Assembly: GCA_000711775.1 (NCBI GenBank)
Contig: ARYC01016931.1
Coordinates: 1 to 64,000 of the forward strand
DNA: 64,000 nucleotides
Reading direction: 5' to 3'
DNA from: Oxytricha trifallax
Taxonomy: Eukaryota; Ciliophora; Spirotrichea; Sporadotrichida; Oxytrichidae
Below the pieces are notes generated by a model. It saw only the letters and a list, made by a program, of their open reading frames with translations. It was not told the origin of the DNA and ran no database searches. Made by a program: the position numbers and the translations under genes. Position 1 is the stretch's first letter. Each line of letters opens with the position of its first letter. This document shows positions 49,346 to 61,310 of this stretch, piece by piece.

Positions 49346-51299
49346 ATACTTTTGTTTATATATAAATTTTATTTTTTTAATTGTTCAAAGGAATAAATTT
49401 AAATGAAAATTTAACGAACAAAATATGAATGTACTTATCTCAATTTAAGTTTTTTATTAAAGACATATTATTTTTATTTTTAATAGGATAAATAATTATT
49501 TTAAGTTATTAAAATGAGAAAAATAACAAGTTTAATATAGTTAAGCTTATTTTCTATTTTTTTAGTGAATTTGAGCTGTAGATCCACATTTGAAAATCCT
49601 AAATTTATTTTCGTTTTATTAATTCCATATTTTAAGAAATCAACAATAATGATCTCAAAAATACTCAGTGTTGTAAATTTCAAAAGTTTTGATTCCAAAA
49701 TAATTTATCCATTTCATATACTTTCAATTATCTTTGGAACTTCTATTATTTCTGTCCTAAAGATGCTATTTTTCCACTTTAATTCACTCTTCCTATTTTG
49801 ATTAAGATTGATCTTCCTCTTTATATTCCCCAAGTACAATTTTCTTTTATGTATAATTTTTCTTTTAATATTGAGTGCTGATCTTTGTAATTTAAAAAAT
49901 AATTCTTATCCTTTGATCTAGCATGATGTTAAGAATTTAATTGCGAAACTTCTGGATGCTATTCTTGTCATTTATCTTATTTCAATATTTAGCAAACTTT
50001 GTTGCTTCGATATTTTTCTTCTATTCATTTTATTAATTTTAATTGATTCAAGTCAATTAAATATTTATGGAGGTATTTGAATTCAATAGCTTCATCATTT
50101 CACACAATGATTACTATATTCGACAATAAATCTTTGAAATTCAAGTTTAAGATAAAATTAATATAATCAAATATAAATATATAATCATAATTATATAATG
50201 ATGAAGAGTGGTAACTCAATCTTGAGTTATTAAAGCAAATAATATTAATTTTATTTTTATATAAAAATTAAAAGCCAAATAGTTAAACCGTTATTTTAAA
50301 GTTTTTTTATATCTTTTTCGTTATTCAAACTGTTTATTAGATTAAATTTGTTAACAAAAATCTAAGATTTGTGATTTTTTATCGAAACACGCTCAAATAT
50401 TGAAAATAATTTGTTTATAATATTCTATCCCAAATCTCAACAATTATATTATTCATCTTATAAAATTACTAAAGAATAAACGTTTTGTTGTTAATATAAA
50501 CAAATTACAAAAAAATAAAAATAAGTAAATTTACTATAAAAATTATTTATAAATTTTTATCCATGCATCTTCTTAGTAGAAGTAGTAGTATGTAACTCAA
50601 GGAAAATTATAACAATTTAAAAACAGAATAATTGCTGGAAATACAAAGCGATATTATACTTTAAGCTTCTTAATTATTTTTATTTTAAATGTCAATTCCA
50701 CTAAAATTAAATGTACTCTTATGTAATAAAATTTTTGATCTTTTTCCTTTTCCTTTACATAGACTAATTTCAACAATTTCTTTATTAGTTAATAATATTC
50801 ATGTTTCTTTAGATGTTTTATCCTTTAGCATTGCCATATTTTATTTGTTAAGTAACTATCTGTTGTTGGTTGCTCATGTGAAGTAATTTCTTCACTATCA
50901 TTAGTTGATGAATATTGTTGGGTCTCCTGTTGAGTTGATTAAGTTGCAGTTCTTAAGGTGTTTAGTGTTAATTAATATCTTAAAAAATTTACAGCAGTGG
51001 TTTACCCCGTAGTTAGTAATAATTTCCCTAACTTCACGCCATCATTGTGTCTACCACATACTAAGTTAAGAAAATCTTCTTCTAAACTGCTTTTTACTGC
51101 ATTTAAATCTCTTCCTTCACTTTTAGGTTTTTCTAGAAAAAAACGATGGTCATACTTATCTTATTCATGTTCTTCAGAATTAAGCTTCTTATAATTTTGC
51201 TGGTGTTGCTTACTTTAAGTTTCAGTGGTAGTTCCATTTTTCTATTTCTTTTATTTTAATAAATTGAGCTGTTGCCACCAGCGGAGAGTATTTATTGAT

Positions 51300-52150
51300 A
51301 ATGAAAGATTTTATATCAGTCAACATAATCGTGTTATCCACTGTCTGATTATTTGTTCATGTTAAGCTTTGATAAAATTCTATTTCTTTTTTATTTCATT
51401 CAATGTATATTTTAGCCAAATCTAGGTATTTAAGCACATGCTAAGTCTCAAATACTATTTTTTTTCAACTTTTTTTATCCCTTCTATCTAGAACTCTCTC
51501 TCAAATCCTTTACAATCATTCATGAACACTTTTTTCTTAATGCAAACCTCCAAATTAACCGTCTGCTTTATTTTTTTGAAAAGTTGATGCCTCTATTGAG
51601 TTATTAAGTGTTCTTTATTTTGACTAATAAATCTACTAAATACGGAATTAACTTGCTTTATTTGATTATAGACATTAGCTCTTGCTACTAGTATAAGGCG
51701 TCTTGTGGATATATGTTAAATAGCATTGGAGACTCCCCTGAGATCTTCCTTGCTCCATGAATCTCTCCACTTCTAATATTTTATTCTGTTTCCTATGTAG
51801 AGAAGTTAAATCAGTTCGACTAGGCTATTACTATGTCTCCATAACTAACTATTCTTTTCTTTCGTATCGAAAGTAGTTTGTCTTTCCATACTGATTGATA
51901 TGTCTTTTGAAAGGACAACAATTAGATATGCTTCCCTCTTGCTCTTCCTTCTTGAAGTCATTAAGTGTTATAGTAATCTTATTAAGTTTACGTGGTCCTT
52001 TTAATCTTTTTAAACAGAGTTTAGTAGTTTTCAATAGAAAAATATTTAGTTCTTTGATTATGTTTATTTTAACTTTTCAGTTATTTTTGCTAAATTTGAG
52101 TTTAATTACTATTGGGCTCGTATTGCTAATTTCTGGTTACTAATTCTTTT
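51300..52150 (-). pseudogene. LINE reverse transcriptase domain
   Basis: On the minus strand the block SPMLFNIY (51730-51709) matches the highly conserved (G)xxSPxLFNIY motif of LINE reverse transcriptases. Downstream by about 25 codons, PYLVDLLVK (Asp at about 51634) occupies the position of the catalytic F/YxDD; one of the two Asp residues is lost (YLVD). The upstream part includes a Lys-rich frame (52034-51849). Frames are broken and the catalytic motif altered, so it is inactive. Confidence 0.6.
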
Positions 52151-52749
52151 CGTCTATGCTTAGTTGAATTGCCCTATCTTTTGTTATGAATTCTGGAACA
52201 TATCTATTATTTAACCAATAATCTTCCTTTTGAATAACCATTTTTAACATTTTTTACTGATTCAAGAAACATTTTACAATAAAAACCATCAAAACTAATA
52301 TATCTATTTAAATTACATTTTTTATCCTCATTATAATACACTTCATTGCTGAAGTTCCCACTTTCCTGATCCTCATTCATGATTTCCTCTTTTCAGCCTC
52401 TTAATATTTAATCTCTCTTATGTTTTGGAAAAGTTTAAGAAAGCAGAACACTTGTTTTTTTTGTATAATATCCTAATTTAGCATTTTCATCATTTATGGT
52501 TATTTTTTTATTTGTTTGCATTAATTCTGACTTTTCGTATGTCACTTTACCATGAAAAAACCTTTTACATTGTGCTTATCTAGTCAGTGATCCATTTTGA
52601 TTATTGTTTTCTTTCATTATATTTTTTAAACCAAAATACATCTCTTATTTTGGTTTAATCTTTTATTACCATACTTTTTAATTCCTGATACCAGTTTATC
52701 CCTTTGAAACGCCTACTAGTTTATCATGAAAACATTTTAAAATCAGCTT

Positions 52750-53650
52750 GTCAAAATCCTCTTCTGTAAATTATCTTTCTTATTCAACTTAGGACTTCCA
52801 GCATTACTTCCTTACGTCTTAAATCCTAATGTGTTCTTTCATTAATAGCTTGTATAAAATAGCTCTCGTGATTTTTTATTCTGAGATTCATTTTGATTAT
52901 TTTATGGTCTGTTAAATTAATTTAGCTTGTTTCTCAGAAAATAGTCACTTCGTTAGAGATGACTTGATCTAGTTGAACCCCTTTCGAATGAGTTTCCACT
53001 CCCTCGGAAGAGTTTCTGTAGACCTTCTTTTTAATCAGTCTTTTCACCAATTAATAATGAAATGCCATCACCACTACCTTTTGCATTTACCACTTCTGCT
53101 TTGCTTCAAAGATTTGATTATATACAATAATCAATTCTGAGTTCTTAGACATCATCATTCCAATACAGAGTGTTATATACTGTTAATATTTGAACTGGGA
53201 ACCTTCCTACGTTCAATATTGTCCTAGTTGTAAAATATCTCAATGTCATAATTGTTTTTATTCCTTATTTGCTACTGTTCATCACCATTAATCCTCCATT
53301 TCTTGCCAGAAGGTCTGAGTTATATTTCTGATGTTCTCATAATTGTTTTATATAGTCTGTTTCTTACAACCATATATAATTAAGACTTTTGTATTCATTT
53401 TAACATAATAACTAATCTTGTTTCAGTTTTAAGCTCAGACCTTTGACTCTCTGTAGGCAATTTTTTAAATTCAATTGTCTTGTGTTGATCTAACTCTTTC
53501 TGCTTATGACTCCTCTCTTCTCTTTGATCTTCACTATCCAGCAATTCTCTCATTTCTTTTTACCCATCCTTCAGCTACTCTTATTGGTTGATTTAATTTA
53601 TGTTGAAGGCTATTATCAATCTTTACCGAGTAGATTTTATGTATTTTAAC
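52750..53650 (-). pseudogene. LINE endonuclease (APE-type) domain
   Basis: This domain nicks target DNA to prime reverse transcription. On the minus strand, GDGISLLIGEKTD (about 53075-53035) matches the strand before the conserved core, QLDQVISNEVTIF follows, and LTDHKIIKMNLRIKN (TDH at about 52912-52904) corresponds to the C-terminal SDH catalytic motif, with Thr for Ser. Upstream, sequence such as SQRSELKTETRLVIMLK (about 53440) is Lys/Glu/Gln-rich. These blocks lie in different frames, so the gene is broken several times. TAA/TAG must be Gln. Confidence 0.6.
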
Positions 53651-53950
53651 CTGTTACAGATTAATTAAACATTATGACTTTGAATTATTGAACATAGCTA
53701 AATTGGCTTTGAATTATTGAGCATCATGTACCCAATGTTTGTTTCGAATTTACTTTTACACATTGGTTTCTATTTTTCAATAAAAACTGGTAGTTTTTTC
53801 CTCACAATGGTAGTTGTTGATCGTTCCTCATTTATCCCGCGCCTTCTTTTTTGCCAGATTTCACTTTAAATATTTATTTTCACCTTCTTATTACTCTATA
53901 TGTTAAATTAATATTACTCTTTAATTCCATAATTCTTGTCAGTAAATATG

Positions 53951-54640
53951 TATTTTATATAAATTAACTTCTATTCTATCATTAAATCAACATATCCTTT
54001 TTAATGTTTAAATATGATTTGAGTGAATTAGTAGTTAAAAATGTAAACAACTAGAGGATAATATCAAGTTAGCAATCATATTTTATTAAAAATTTATATT
54101 ATAAATATGTTTTTTATCATCGACTAATTACTTCGTTTCTGTTTGAATTAATTTTCTATCAAATTATGAATCACACTCACCACCCTTTAATTTGTTTTCT
54201 TTATCAATTTTTTTATCCTCTTTAATATATCAAAAAGTGCAAAAAGACTATTTATATTTATTTATTTAATTTAAATATTTTTTAATTAGGAAATAAAAGT
54301 AGTAAAATCGATTCTATTTAAAAGGAAATTTTATTTTCAAAATATAATCAAATAACATTCTTTTTCTTGCTTCTCATCATTAGAAATCCACTGAAAAACA
54401 CTTTTAGTTCTTTCATTTAGGTGCTATATATATACACATAGTTTGAAGCTTGAACTTGGGTTTTTTTAATAAGAATTTTCACAATTATCTGTATATAATA
54501 ATAAACTTCCTTTTCTATAATTACAAGAATCGGGTGATGTTAATAAATAATTAAGATAGATATAATTATTATAATTAAATTTAGTAGCTTTAATAATTTT
54601 AAAATAAAAATAGTTCTAGTAGAATAGTGATCTGCACTAA
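53951..54640. other. AT-rich spacer
   Basis: No gene recognised. Low-complexity AT sequence separates the LINE from the next island. Confidence 0.45.
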
Positions 54641-54713
54641 AGCTACCAATACCAAATGACGAGATCTAGTATCTAATTATTACAACATTGTGAAACCCAT
54701 AAATAATACTTTT

Positions 54714-54726
54714 AAAACCCCAAAAA
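54714..54726 (+). other. Telomere-like C4A4 word
   Basis: AAAACCCCAAAAA is one and a half units of the spirotrich telomere repeat. It lies 18 bp before the ATG of a GC-richer, coding-like island. Outside the two TBE ends this is the only AAAACCCCAAAA I noticed, and about 0.01 copies are expected by composition. It could be a remnant transposon end or a trace of an integrated macronuclear chromosome end. Confidence 0.5.
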
Positions 54727-54743
54727 TTACACAAATCCCTCTC

Positions 54744-55150
54744 ATGAACCCTCATGTATTCGATAATTACACCACATTAAGTGAGAAAGATAATCCCGAG
54801 TTGCTGGAAGACTGAACTGAGAATATACTTCTTGATTATCTTAAAATCGACGATCTACCTCTCTCCAAGATGTTTTTTAAAACAGCGCCTAGACTCTCAT
54901 GAACAACATTAAAATCTCAAAAAGAAGCCAGGGGACCTTATGAACAATCGTTATCTAGATTAGGAGTCCACACTCTACGTGCTGCTATCTGTCTAGATAC
55001 GAGGAAGGAAGCAAGGGTTACCATATTGCTGCCTCTAATTACAATTCGACATATTACCAAACCATGGGAAATATCGATCCTACTAAAGAAGTTTCGCCAC
55101 ATCTCATCAGGTAAGAATTCAAAGATTAGTATTTATACCAGGATATAGGA
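54744..55150 (+). pseudogene. GC-richer coding-like island, possible exon, product unknown
   Basis: From ATG 54744 (MNPHVFDNYTTLSEKDNP) one frame stays open to about 55150 except for two TGA codons, both of which could derive from TGG. A competing frame in the second half reads YLSRYEEGSKGYHIAASNYN and ends exactly at CATCAGGTAAGAATT (about 55107), which looks like a 5' splice site. GC content (about 43% in 54960-55110) is far above the surroundings, supporting real coding origin. No family recognised. Confidence 0.35.
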
Positions 55151-55259
55151 AAGAAATCGATAAATTAAAGTGAAATTAATTAAGAAAAAATCAAAACTAA
55201 AGATGGTGAAGAGGAGCAGCTGGTAATTCACTAAAATTTGTAAGTTATAATAAATATAT

Positions 55260-55975
55260 CTAAAAATTTTGAATTTCATCAATATTTACCAACAAGAGTG
55301 GTGACGTCAGTTGACCGAAAGCTCGAGAGACGCTGAAAAAAATGGGAACAACAAACAAAGTAGGTATGGCGCCAGATGGAGCAAATACGAAGAAGAATAG
55401 ATTGATGAAAAAGCTGTTTCTGGATATCATCACTATAATTACCTATACTAGTACTTTTAAGTTTTATTAGTTTCATTTTAAATTGCAGCTTTTCACTTAT
55501 TTTTCATAACAACGCAATCTATTACACGAATAATGCTATCATGGTGCGAGTCTCAGTAAGTATCCCATTAATAGCTGCAATCCGGACACTATTGACTTAG
55601 AGCTGAAATGCCAGGAAGTCAATACTTTTCCGAAAGGATATCTTAATGGACCGATATCTAAGCAGTACTAATTGCTAAGATAACAAATAATCAACATTTA
55701 AAGACGCAATTGAAATCGGGTTATAACTGCCACATTGGCGGCGTTAGTTTCATACACCAGTTAAACAACGAAAATAAATGGAAACAACTTTCATGGGAGC
55801 CTTGGCTTATACTAAATTGCTCTAGTCGAAAAGTATTACACTCTACTGCTTTTCGCCAAACGAAATCTATATTGCTCTCGTACAATACCATTTAGTTTAA
55901 AATACCTTCCAATTCAGAATTTCAGACATCCTAATTTCTAGCTGTGCTACTTGTCTCTTTGGAGGCGCCTGGTGA
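55260..55975 (+). pseudogene. Coding-like islands downstream, product unknown
   Basis: After an AT-rich gap that could be an intron, composition rises again. A frame starting after TTAAATTGCAG (about 55488, acceptor-like) reads QLFTYFSQQRNLLHEQCYHG and SLSKYPINSCNPDTIDLE up to a TGA near 55708. An overlapping frame from about 55608 to 55972 is open for about 120 codons (KDILMDRYLSSTNCQ..., FMGALAYTKLLQSKS). I cannot tell which is real. Together with the preceding island this may be one multi-exon germline gene or its remnant. Confidence 0.3.
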
Positions 55976-55999
55976 AAGATTTTTAAAGCAGAATTGAGA

Positions 56000-56767
56000 A
56001 GATACCTAAAGAGTTGGGATAGATAATAGTCCAGACAAAAAATTTCATATTTTTGGAATATTACAAATTATTATTATTTTGTGCAATTGAGGATTACTTG
56101 ATTATCTCTAAAATAAAAACACTGTATGATCAAGAATTTTTAACTCACTAGGGAAAAATCATGCTCTCTTGATTGAGGTACAATTTGACTAATGTTTATT
56201 CTGAAAAAAAGGTCCTATTCATCTGGAACAAATTATGAGTAAATATTAACTATCAAAAAATCACGATGTGAAAATCTCTCAAGCTTGCTATTACGATTAG
56301 TTTGCATGAGCATTTAGAGAAATTACTTAAAATTTCCAAAGAATGATTAAATAATTAAGAATAGAATTATATTATATACTTACTTTATATGTAACAAAAT
56401 TAATTATACCTTTTTTTAACAATAAAAGAATAAGTAATAAAAAGATAAATTAAACTATGCTTTTCTCAAAAAGTATTTAAAACTTTAATGTTAAAAATAA
56501 TTAATAATTCAAATGAAATTTAATCAATAAATAATTAACTTATTAAAATAGAACAAAAATAATTGGATAGTTGATAATAAAATAAAAATAAATGGTAAGT
56601 AGAAAAAATTAAAGATAATATTGTATAAAACCAAAGATATAACTTATTTTACAAGCTATGTCTAAAAATTAAATTTTGAATAAGCTCGTTAAAGTAATGA
56701 TTTTTTTATAAAATTATTATAACAAATCAAAGGTTTTGATTATTAATAGTCTTCTGCTTAAATATTT
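56000..56767. other. AT-rich spacer
   Basis: No gene recognised; strongly AT-rich. Confidence 0.45.
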
Positions 56768-57243
56768 AATTTTCTCTAATTGAAGAGTGACTTGGATATA
56801 GCGAGCTAGAAATTGGAGCTGAAAGCTGGCATTGACAAACTGAAGATGTAACCCTATCACTCAGAATACCTGGACAGGATCGACAAGGATACAACAAGGA
56901 TGCGATAATTGCTCTCTGCTGGGCATGTTTAGAAGCAAAATCTCGCGTTTGATAGTATTTTGGAAAAACTTTCAGATTACTCTCGACAATGACTTGCCCA
57001 AGAAGAGCAGCAAATACAACAAAAACAAACTTAAGATGAAAGTGTGAGGGCTTATAAAGCAAAGAAGAAACACAATCGTTAAAAGATTAAGCAAGCACTT
57101 GGTTGTGCTTAAGCAGAGTCCCACCACATCCTCCATCTTGCTTTGATTATTCAAGACTGCTCTCACAATAATTGACGTTGAGTCGTTGACTAATTAAGCA
57201 AAGAAAGATCTGACCTAAATATGGAAAATTCAAGAAGATTTAA
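56768..57243 (+). pseudogene. Helical, probably coiled-coil protein fragment
   Basis: Sharp rise in GC against AT-rich flanks. The plus frame 56768-57175 (TAA/TAG as Gln) reads as a charged helical protein: LKSDLDIASQKLELKAGIDK, DRIDKDTTRMRQLLSAGH, LAFDSILEKLSDYSRQ, then a TGA at 56990, then LAQEEQQIQQKQTQDESVRA and YKAKKKHNRQKIKQALG. Near 57150-57175 a one-base shift leads into IDVESLTNQAKKDLTQIWKI, which ends in TGA near 57242. Heptad-like spacing of hydrophobic residues suggests a coiled coil. It is either a pseudogene or a macronuclear-destined segment with sequencing errors. No family recognised. Confidence 0.45.
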
Positions 57244-58835
57244 GACTTGGATTGTGAGAGGATAGAACACCTTAAGACTTTGAGAGAGTGAGAATATTGA
57301 AAGTGATTTTATCAGTGATAACTTTTAGAGTATTTTTTATTCATTTATTTTTACCGTCTCCCAGATCTTGTAAATAATAGAAAGTGGTTTTAACACCTTT
57401 TCCTCTTATTTTATGTATACATGCTACTTAATATCAACATTCACTATATAATATCAACATTTAATAAGGATATGTTCATAAATTTACTATAGCAATATAT
57501 CTTTTTTTATTTCATAATTAACTTTTCGAATTTGAAGCTTAAATTATTTTTATTGAGGGTATTTATGGTTTCACTTTATATCTTTCAATTTTTACTTCAC
57601 TATGCATATTTTTATTTTTAAGGTTTTTATAATATTCTACTTGTTTTGAAACTAGTTTTTTTGTGTTTATCAGTGAGATAGTTTAGAATATTCCACTTGC
57701 TGATAACCTTTATTGGTTTTTCATAGCTTATATATTATTTTAAATTAGAAAAATTCTGTAGAATGAATTCAGCCTTTGAAAATTGAAAGATATTAGAGTG
57801 GTTTGATTTATTATTTTGCTTGTGCTTCTAGATTTCCTTACATAATTAGTAATTAAGTAGTTTCTATCTTCATCGATACTTTTGAAACGTTCAATTAAGG
57901 CTCGTGACATCAATACTACTATATGATACAAGTTCTAATGTTCTAAATGTTATATATATATATATATATTTAAGATTTTTTTAAATAAATTTTCTATAAT
58001 ATTTAATAATTTTAAAATAATTATATAATAAGCAATTTTAAAATAGAAGGTGAAATAAATTGAAAATAATTGGATACAGTAAATTATGGAATCTTAAATA
58101 TTTCTATTATAATAAGTTTTAATAAAAATTTAAAATTAATATAGAATTATTAATTTAATTAAAGTAAATTATAAAGCATAAAAAATCATATTAAATAGTA
58201 AAGAAGGAAGAAATATAAAAATAATAAAAGTTTAAATCATTAAAATAAAGTAATTTTATTTTATATCTAATTATATATTGCATAAAATGCTTTGTAGTTG
58301 GAAACTTTTAAGTTAAAATAAATGCATTGACTTAACTTTCCTAATAAAATTCGTTTATAAAATAATATATTTTAATAAAATAAAATATTTATCACTCTAC
58401 TAAAAACTTTATAATATAGTTTTATACAATATTAATTTCATTGTTAATCCTTTTAAGTATCATTGGATTATTTTCTATTATCAAGCTTTAAATTTAATAA
58501 TTAAATAATTGACTTTTTAATAATAATCAATATCTTATAATATTAACAACCCCACTAAATCTATAATTAATAGAATAAATTATTTTTATATTTTAAAAAA
58601 AATAATGTGAAACTTGTATTTAGTTGAAATAATAAATTATTAGATATAATTTAGTAATATAGTAATTAACACAAAATAAGTGGACTGAAGTCATAATATT
58701 AATTGCATCATTTGACATCTAATTTAGTAAAATCCTTAGGAAAATTAACTCATTAAAATACGACTTCTATTAGATATAAAGCTAGTAATGGATTGAATTC
58801 ACAAAAAAAGATACGAACTTAAAAAAAATAACAGC
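57244..58835. other. AT-rich spacer with a short TA run
   Basis: A (TA)n run lies at about 57949-57970. A 63-codon minus-strand frame (57740-57931, MYHIVVLMSRALIERFKSID) looks somewhat protein-like but has no motif. Otherwise nothing seen. Confidence 0.4.
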
Positions 58836-58839
58836 AAAT

Positions 58840-59090
58840 TCAATAAATGAGGAGCAATACTAAAGCATCTTTATGAGCTAGAGGGAAATAATCAACAGCA
58901 TACTCTTCAATAACAAAGAAAATAGGAACATGTAAAAAGTTAATAAGTGAAGGTGAGATTGTTAAATTAAATACACATTGATGCACATTATTAACCAAGC
59001 TAGAGGCAGATAACTTACTTACGCTAGATGTCCCTGACAACATCCAAAAAAAGAAACGAAGAAGGTAACTATACTACCCAGAAACGTCAT
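58840..59090 (-). pseudogene. Possible small secreted/membrane protein fragment
   Basis: From ATG at 59090 the minus strand encodes a signal-peptide-like start, MTFLGSIVTFFVSFFGCCQG. In the next frame from 59043 a 67-residue stretch continues (SGTSSVSKLSASSLVNNVHQ ... VIEEYAVDYFPLAHKDALVL) to a TGA at 58840. The two parts would need one frameshift to join. Hydrophobic segments suggest membrane association. No family is recognised and chance is a real alternative. Confidence 0.25.
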
Positions 59091-59099
59091 ATTTAAAAC

Positions 59100-60660
59100 C
59101 TTCACCCTATTCTTCTTAAGGGAGTAGCGAAGAAAATGTGTACTTTTAAGAACACCAGGGAGACTTGCATCACTCCAAATCTGAGTATTCAAAAATCATC
59201 TTAAATACCAGATGCTAAATACATATAATATCATAATATTAAATATGTATAAAATCAAAACATTAATAATATTTATATAAACTTAAAGTGAGGATCCACA
59301 ATCAATATATAAACTGCAATGACTACTTTTAATTACAGATTTAACAGTGTGACAACAGCTATAAAAGAGGAGAGACTGAGTTGAAATTTATAACCAAAAC
59401 AAAAATAAAAGATTTAGCTCAGAACAATACTATATAATAGGCTAAGTTCCAGCCATTCTTCCAGAACTATAGAAATAATATGTTATTTTACATTGCTTCA
59501 TGAACAATTAACCAAATTGATGATATAATTGAGGAAGAGTAATAAAGAGTTACTTAAAGTTTATCAAACCTTTTGTCTTTATTGTATTAAATATTAACAA
59601 CCAAGATAAGAAATCCCTTATATTTTCAAATTAATGACCCTTTAAATAAAGAAAAATTTTAATTTTAAACTTACCAGACAACCATTTTAAGTTTGATTTA
59701 ATCTAGTTGCTTACAACTCAACAGAAGATCTTTTAAATGCACATTTTATTCAATTAATATTATTATTGACAAACTATCTGCAATGAGTGTAGCCGAGAAA
59801 TTGATAAAAAAAGATTTTGTTGTTATTTATAGAGGAAGAGATGTTATAAGAAGAAACAAATAAATTAGATTTAAAGGTCAAAGAAAGAAACGAAGAAAAT
59901 AGGGGGAAGAAAAAATTGAAGAAAATGATAATTTTAACTACACAAGGCAAGAGTCACCGAACTCCATAATATTATTTAATCATCATAAAATTATTAGAAA
60001 TATAATTATTATATATTTTATCAATTGTTAAATTAAGAATCTTTATTCACTCTAGTAATAATTTATAGATCTTATTTCAAAATTTAATCAAGTTGTATCT
60101 TTTTGTATTTCTTAAGTTTAGTAATTATCGATTAAAAATCTTTGAAAAATAAAAATAATTTATGAATAATTTATTGAACTAAACTTTAATTTTTATTTCT
60201 AAACAAAAATTAAATAATGTATTTAAAATTTTTGCAGTATTTACAAAATTAATGCTTCTTCATAAAATAAATAGATAGCAAGTATACTTATTTGAAGAAT
60301 TATTTATAAATTTATACTGTTTTATCAATTACCATTATTTTTGCAAGTTAAATTTATATTAATATTGTATTATAGGTATTTTGTAATGAAGAGCAATAAA
60401 ATACATTTGATCAATTCCAAACCAATTCAATATTTATGTATTTCTTTGTTGGACCGTAGATTTTCCTCAGTTTAATGTCTTCCAGGAGAAGAATTGATTA
60501 AAGTAAATAAATAAATTAAATTAAAAATATATACAAGTAAAAAAAACTCATTGCACAGCATTCAAAAAAGCTTTTTAAGATATATAATTTTCTATCATAT
60601 CAATTATTTACGAATCTAAATTATATTTCTTGTCAGTTATTTTTATCTTACTAATCAATT
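59100..60660. other. AT-rich spacer
   Basis: Nothing recognisable. A few purine-rich tracts (for example 59870-59935) are present. Confidence 0.45.
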
Positions 60661-60689
60661 GACCATCCTGTTTTCTTTGGATTTTGATT

Positions 60690-61310
60690 TACTGGTATGA
60701 TGGGAAATTATCACGACCAGTATCGGTTCACCAGAGATCGAAGCTGTGATGGCACTTATTTTATGGGGAAAGTCTCGAATTTGAGAACCTCCTCTTTCGA
60801 GGGATCACTTTTAAAAAAATTTCCGACAATTATTATTCATACTTATGTTGAAATTGAATGATACATCTACCCTTGCACTTGGGATTGAGTGTATTTATAA
60901 ACAGTAGATAAGAGTCAAAAGACAGATCAGACCGCTTAGATTGGACTCTATTTACTTGAGAAAAGACTAACTTAATGTAATAAAAACTCTAATAAAAATT
61001 CTAGTAGAGTATTTATCAAGGTTTGACTTCTTAACAATCCAAACATTAACTCTCACTAATAGTGTGCACTACCTGAACAATGGTACTCAAAATATAAACA
61101 AAGAATAACCAGGAAGTTACATACAAATTAGTGAAAAACCATATAGGTCATAACATTTAGGCAATCTGTGATCAAGCCAGGCGCAGAAACTATTCTGTTC
61201 AGAATTGATTCAATTCCTTGAACACATTAAGTTTGATGTATTGAAAGTCATAGTATAGACCTGTGTGATCATACCTGAGTGGCTGGCTCTATCCCAATAT
61301 TAATTTTTGT
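60690..61310 (+). pseudogene. Coding-like island, product unknown
   Basis: GC rises to coding-like levels. From ATG at 60697 a frame reads MMGNYHDQYRFTRDRSCDGT and YFMGKVSNLRTSSFEGSLLK before a TGA at 60859. Further on, a frame from about 61040 reads NSVHYLNNGTQNINKEQPGS and YIQISEKPYRSQHLGNL, a TGA, then QKLFCSELIQFLEHIKFDVL and IPEWLALSQY. Both look like real protein in different frames, suggesting a decayed gene or a germline gene with non-coding DNA between segments. No domain recognised. Confidence 0.35.

Larger units (their letters stand above)
49500..53950 (-). mobile_element. Decayed non-LTR (LINE) retrotransposon
   Basis: The whole tract is T-rich on the plus strand, as expected for a lysine/asparagine/glutamine-rich gene read from the minus strand. 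An apurinic-type endonuclease domain lies at the 5' side (about 53300-52750) and a reverse transcriptase domain downstream (about 52150-51300), the order found in LINEs. Both are riddled with frameshifts and TGA codons. No terminal repeats were seen, as expected for the class. The limits are approximate: the 3' part (50900-49500) is placed only by its strand bias, and no poly(A) tail or target duplication was identified. Confidence 0.65.

Noticed and set aside
51895..52143. Plus-strand 82-codon hydrophobic frame, and similar ones at 49565-49801, 50689-50886 and 50997-51194
   Set aside because: Complement of Lys/Asn/Gln-rich minus-strand sequence of the LINE gives hydrophobic Leu/Phe-rich plus frames; typical shadows.
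56766..57166. Minus-strand frames of 98 and 64 codons with a signal-peptide-like start
   Set aside because: The plus strand of the same segment gives a longer, far more protein-like helical sequence under the ciliate code; the minus frames are most likely its shadow.
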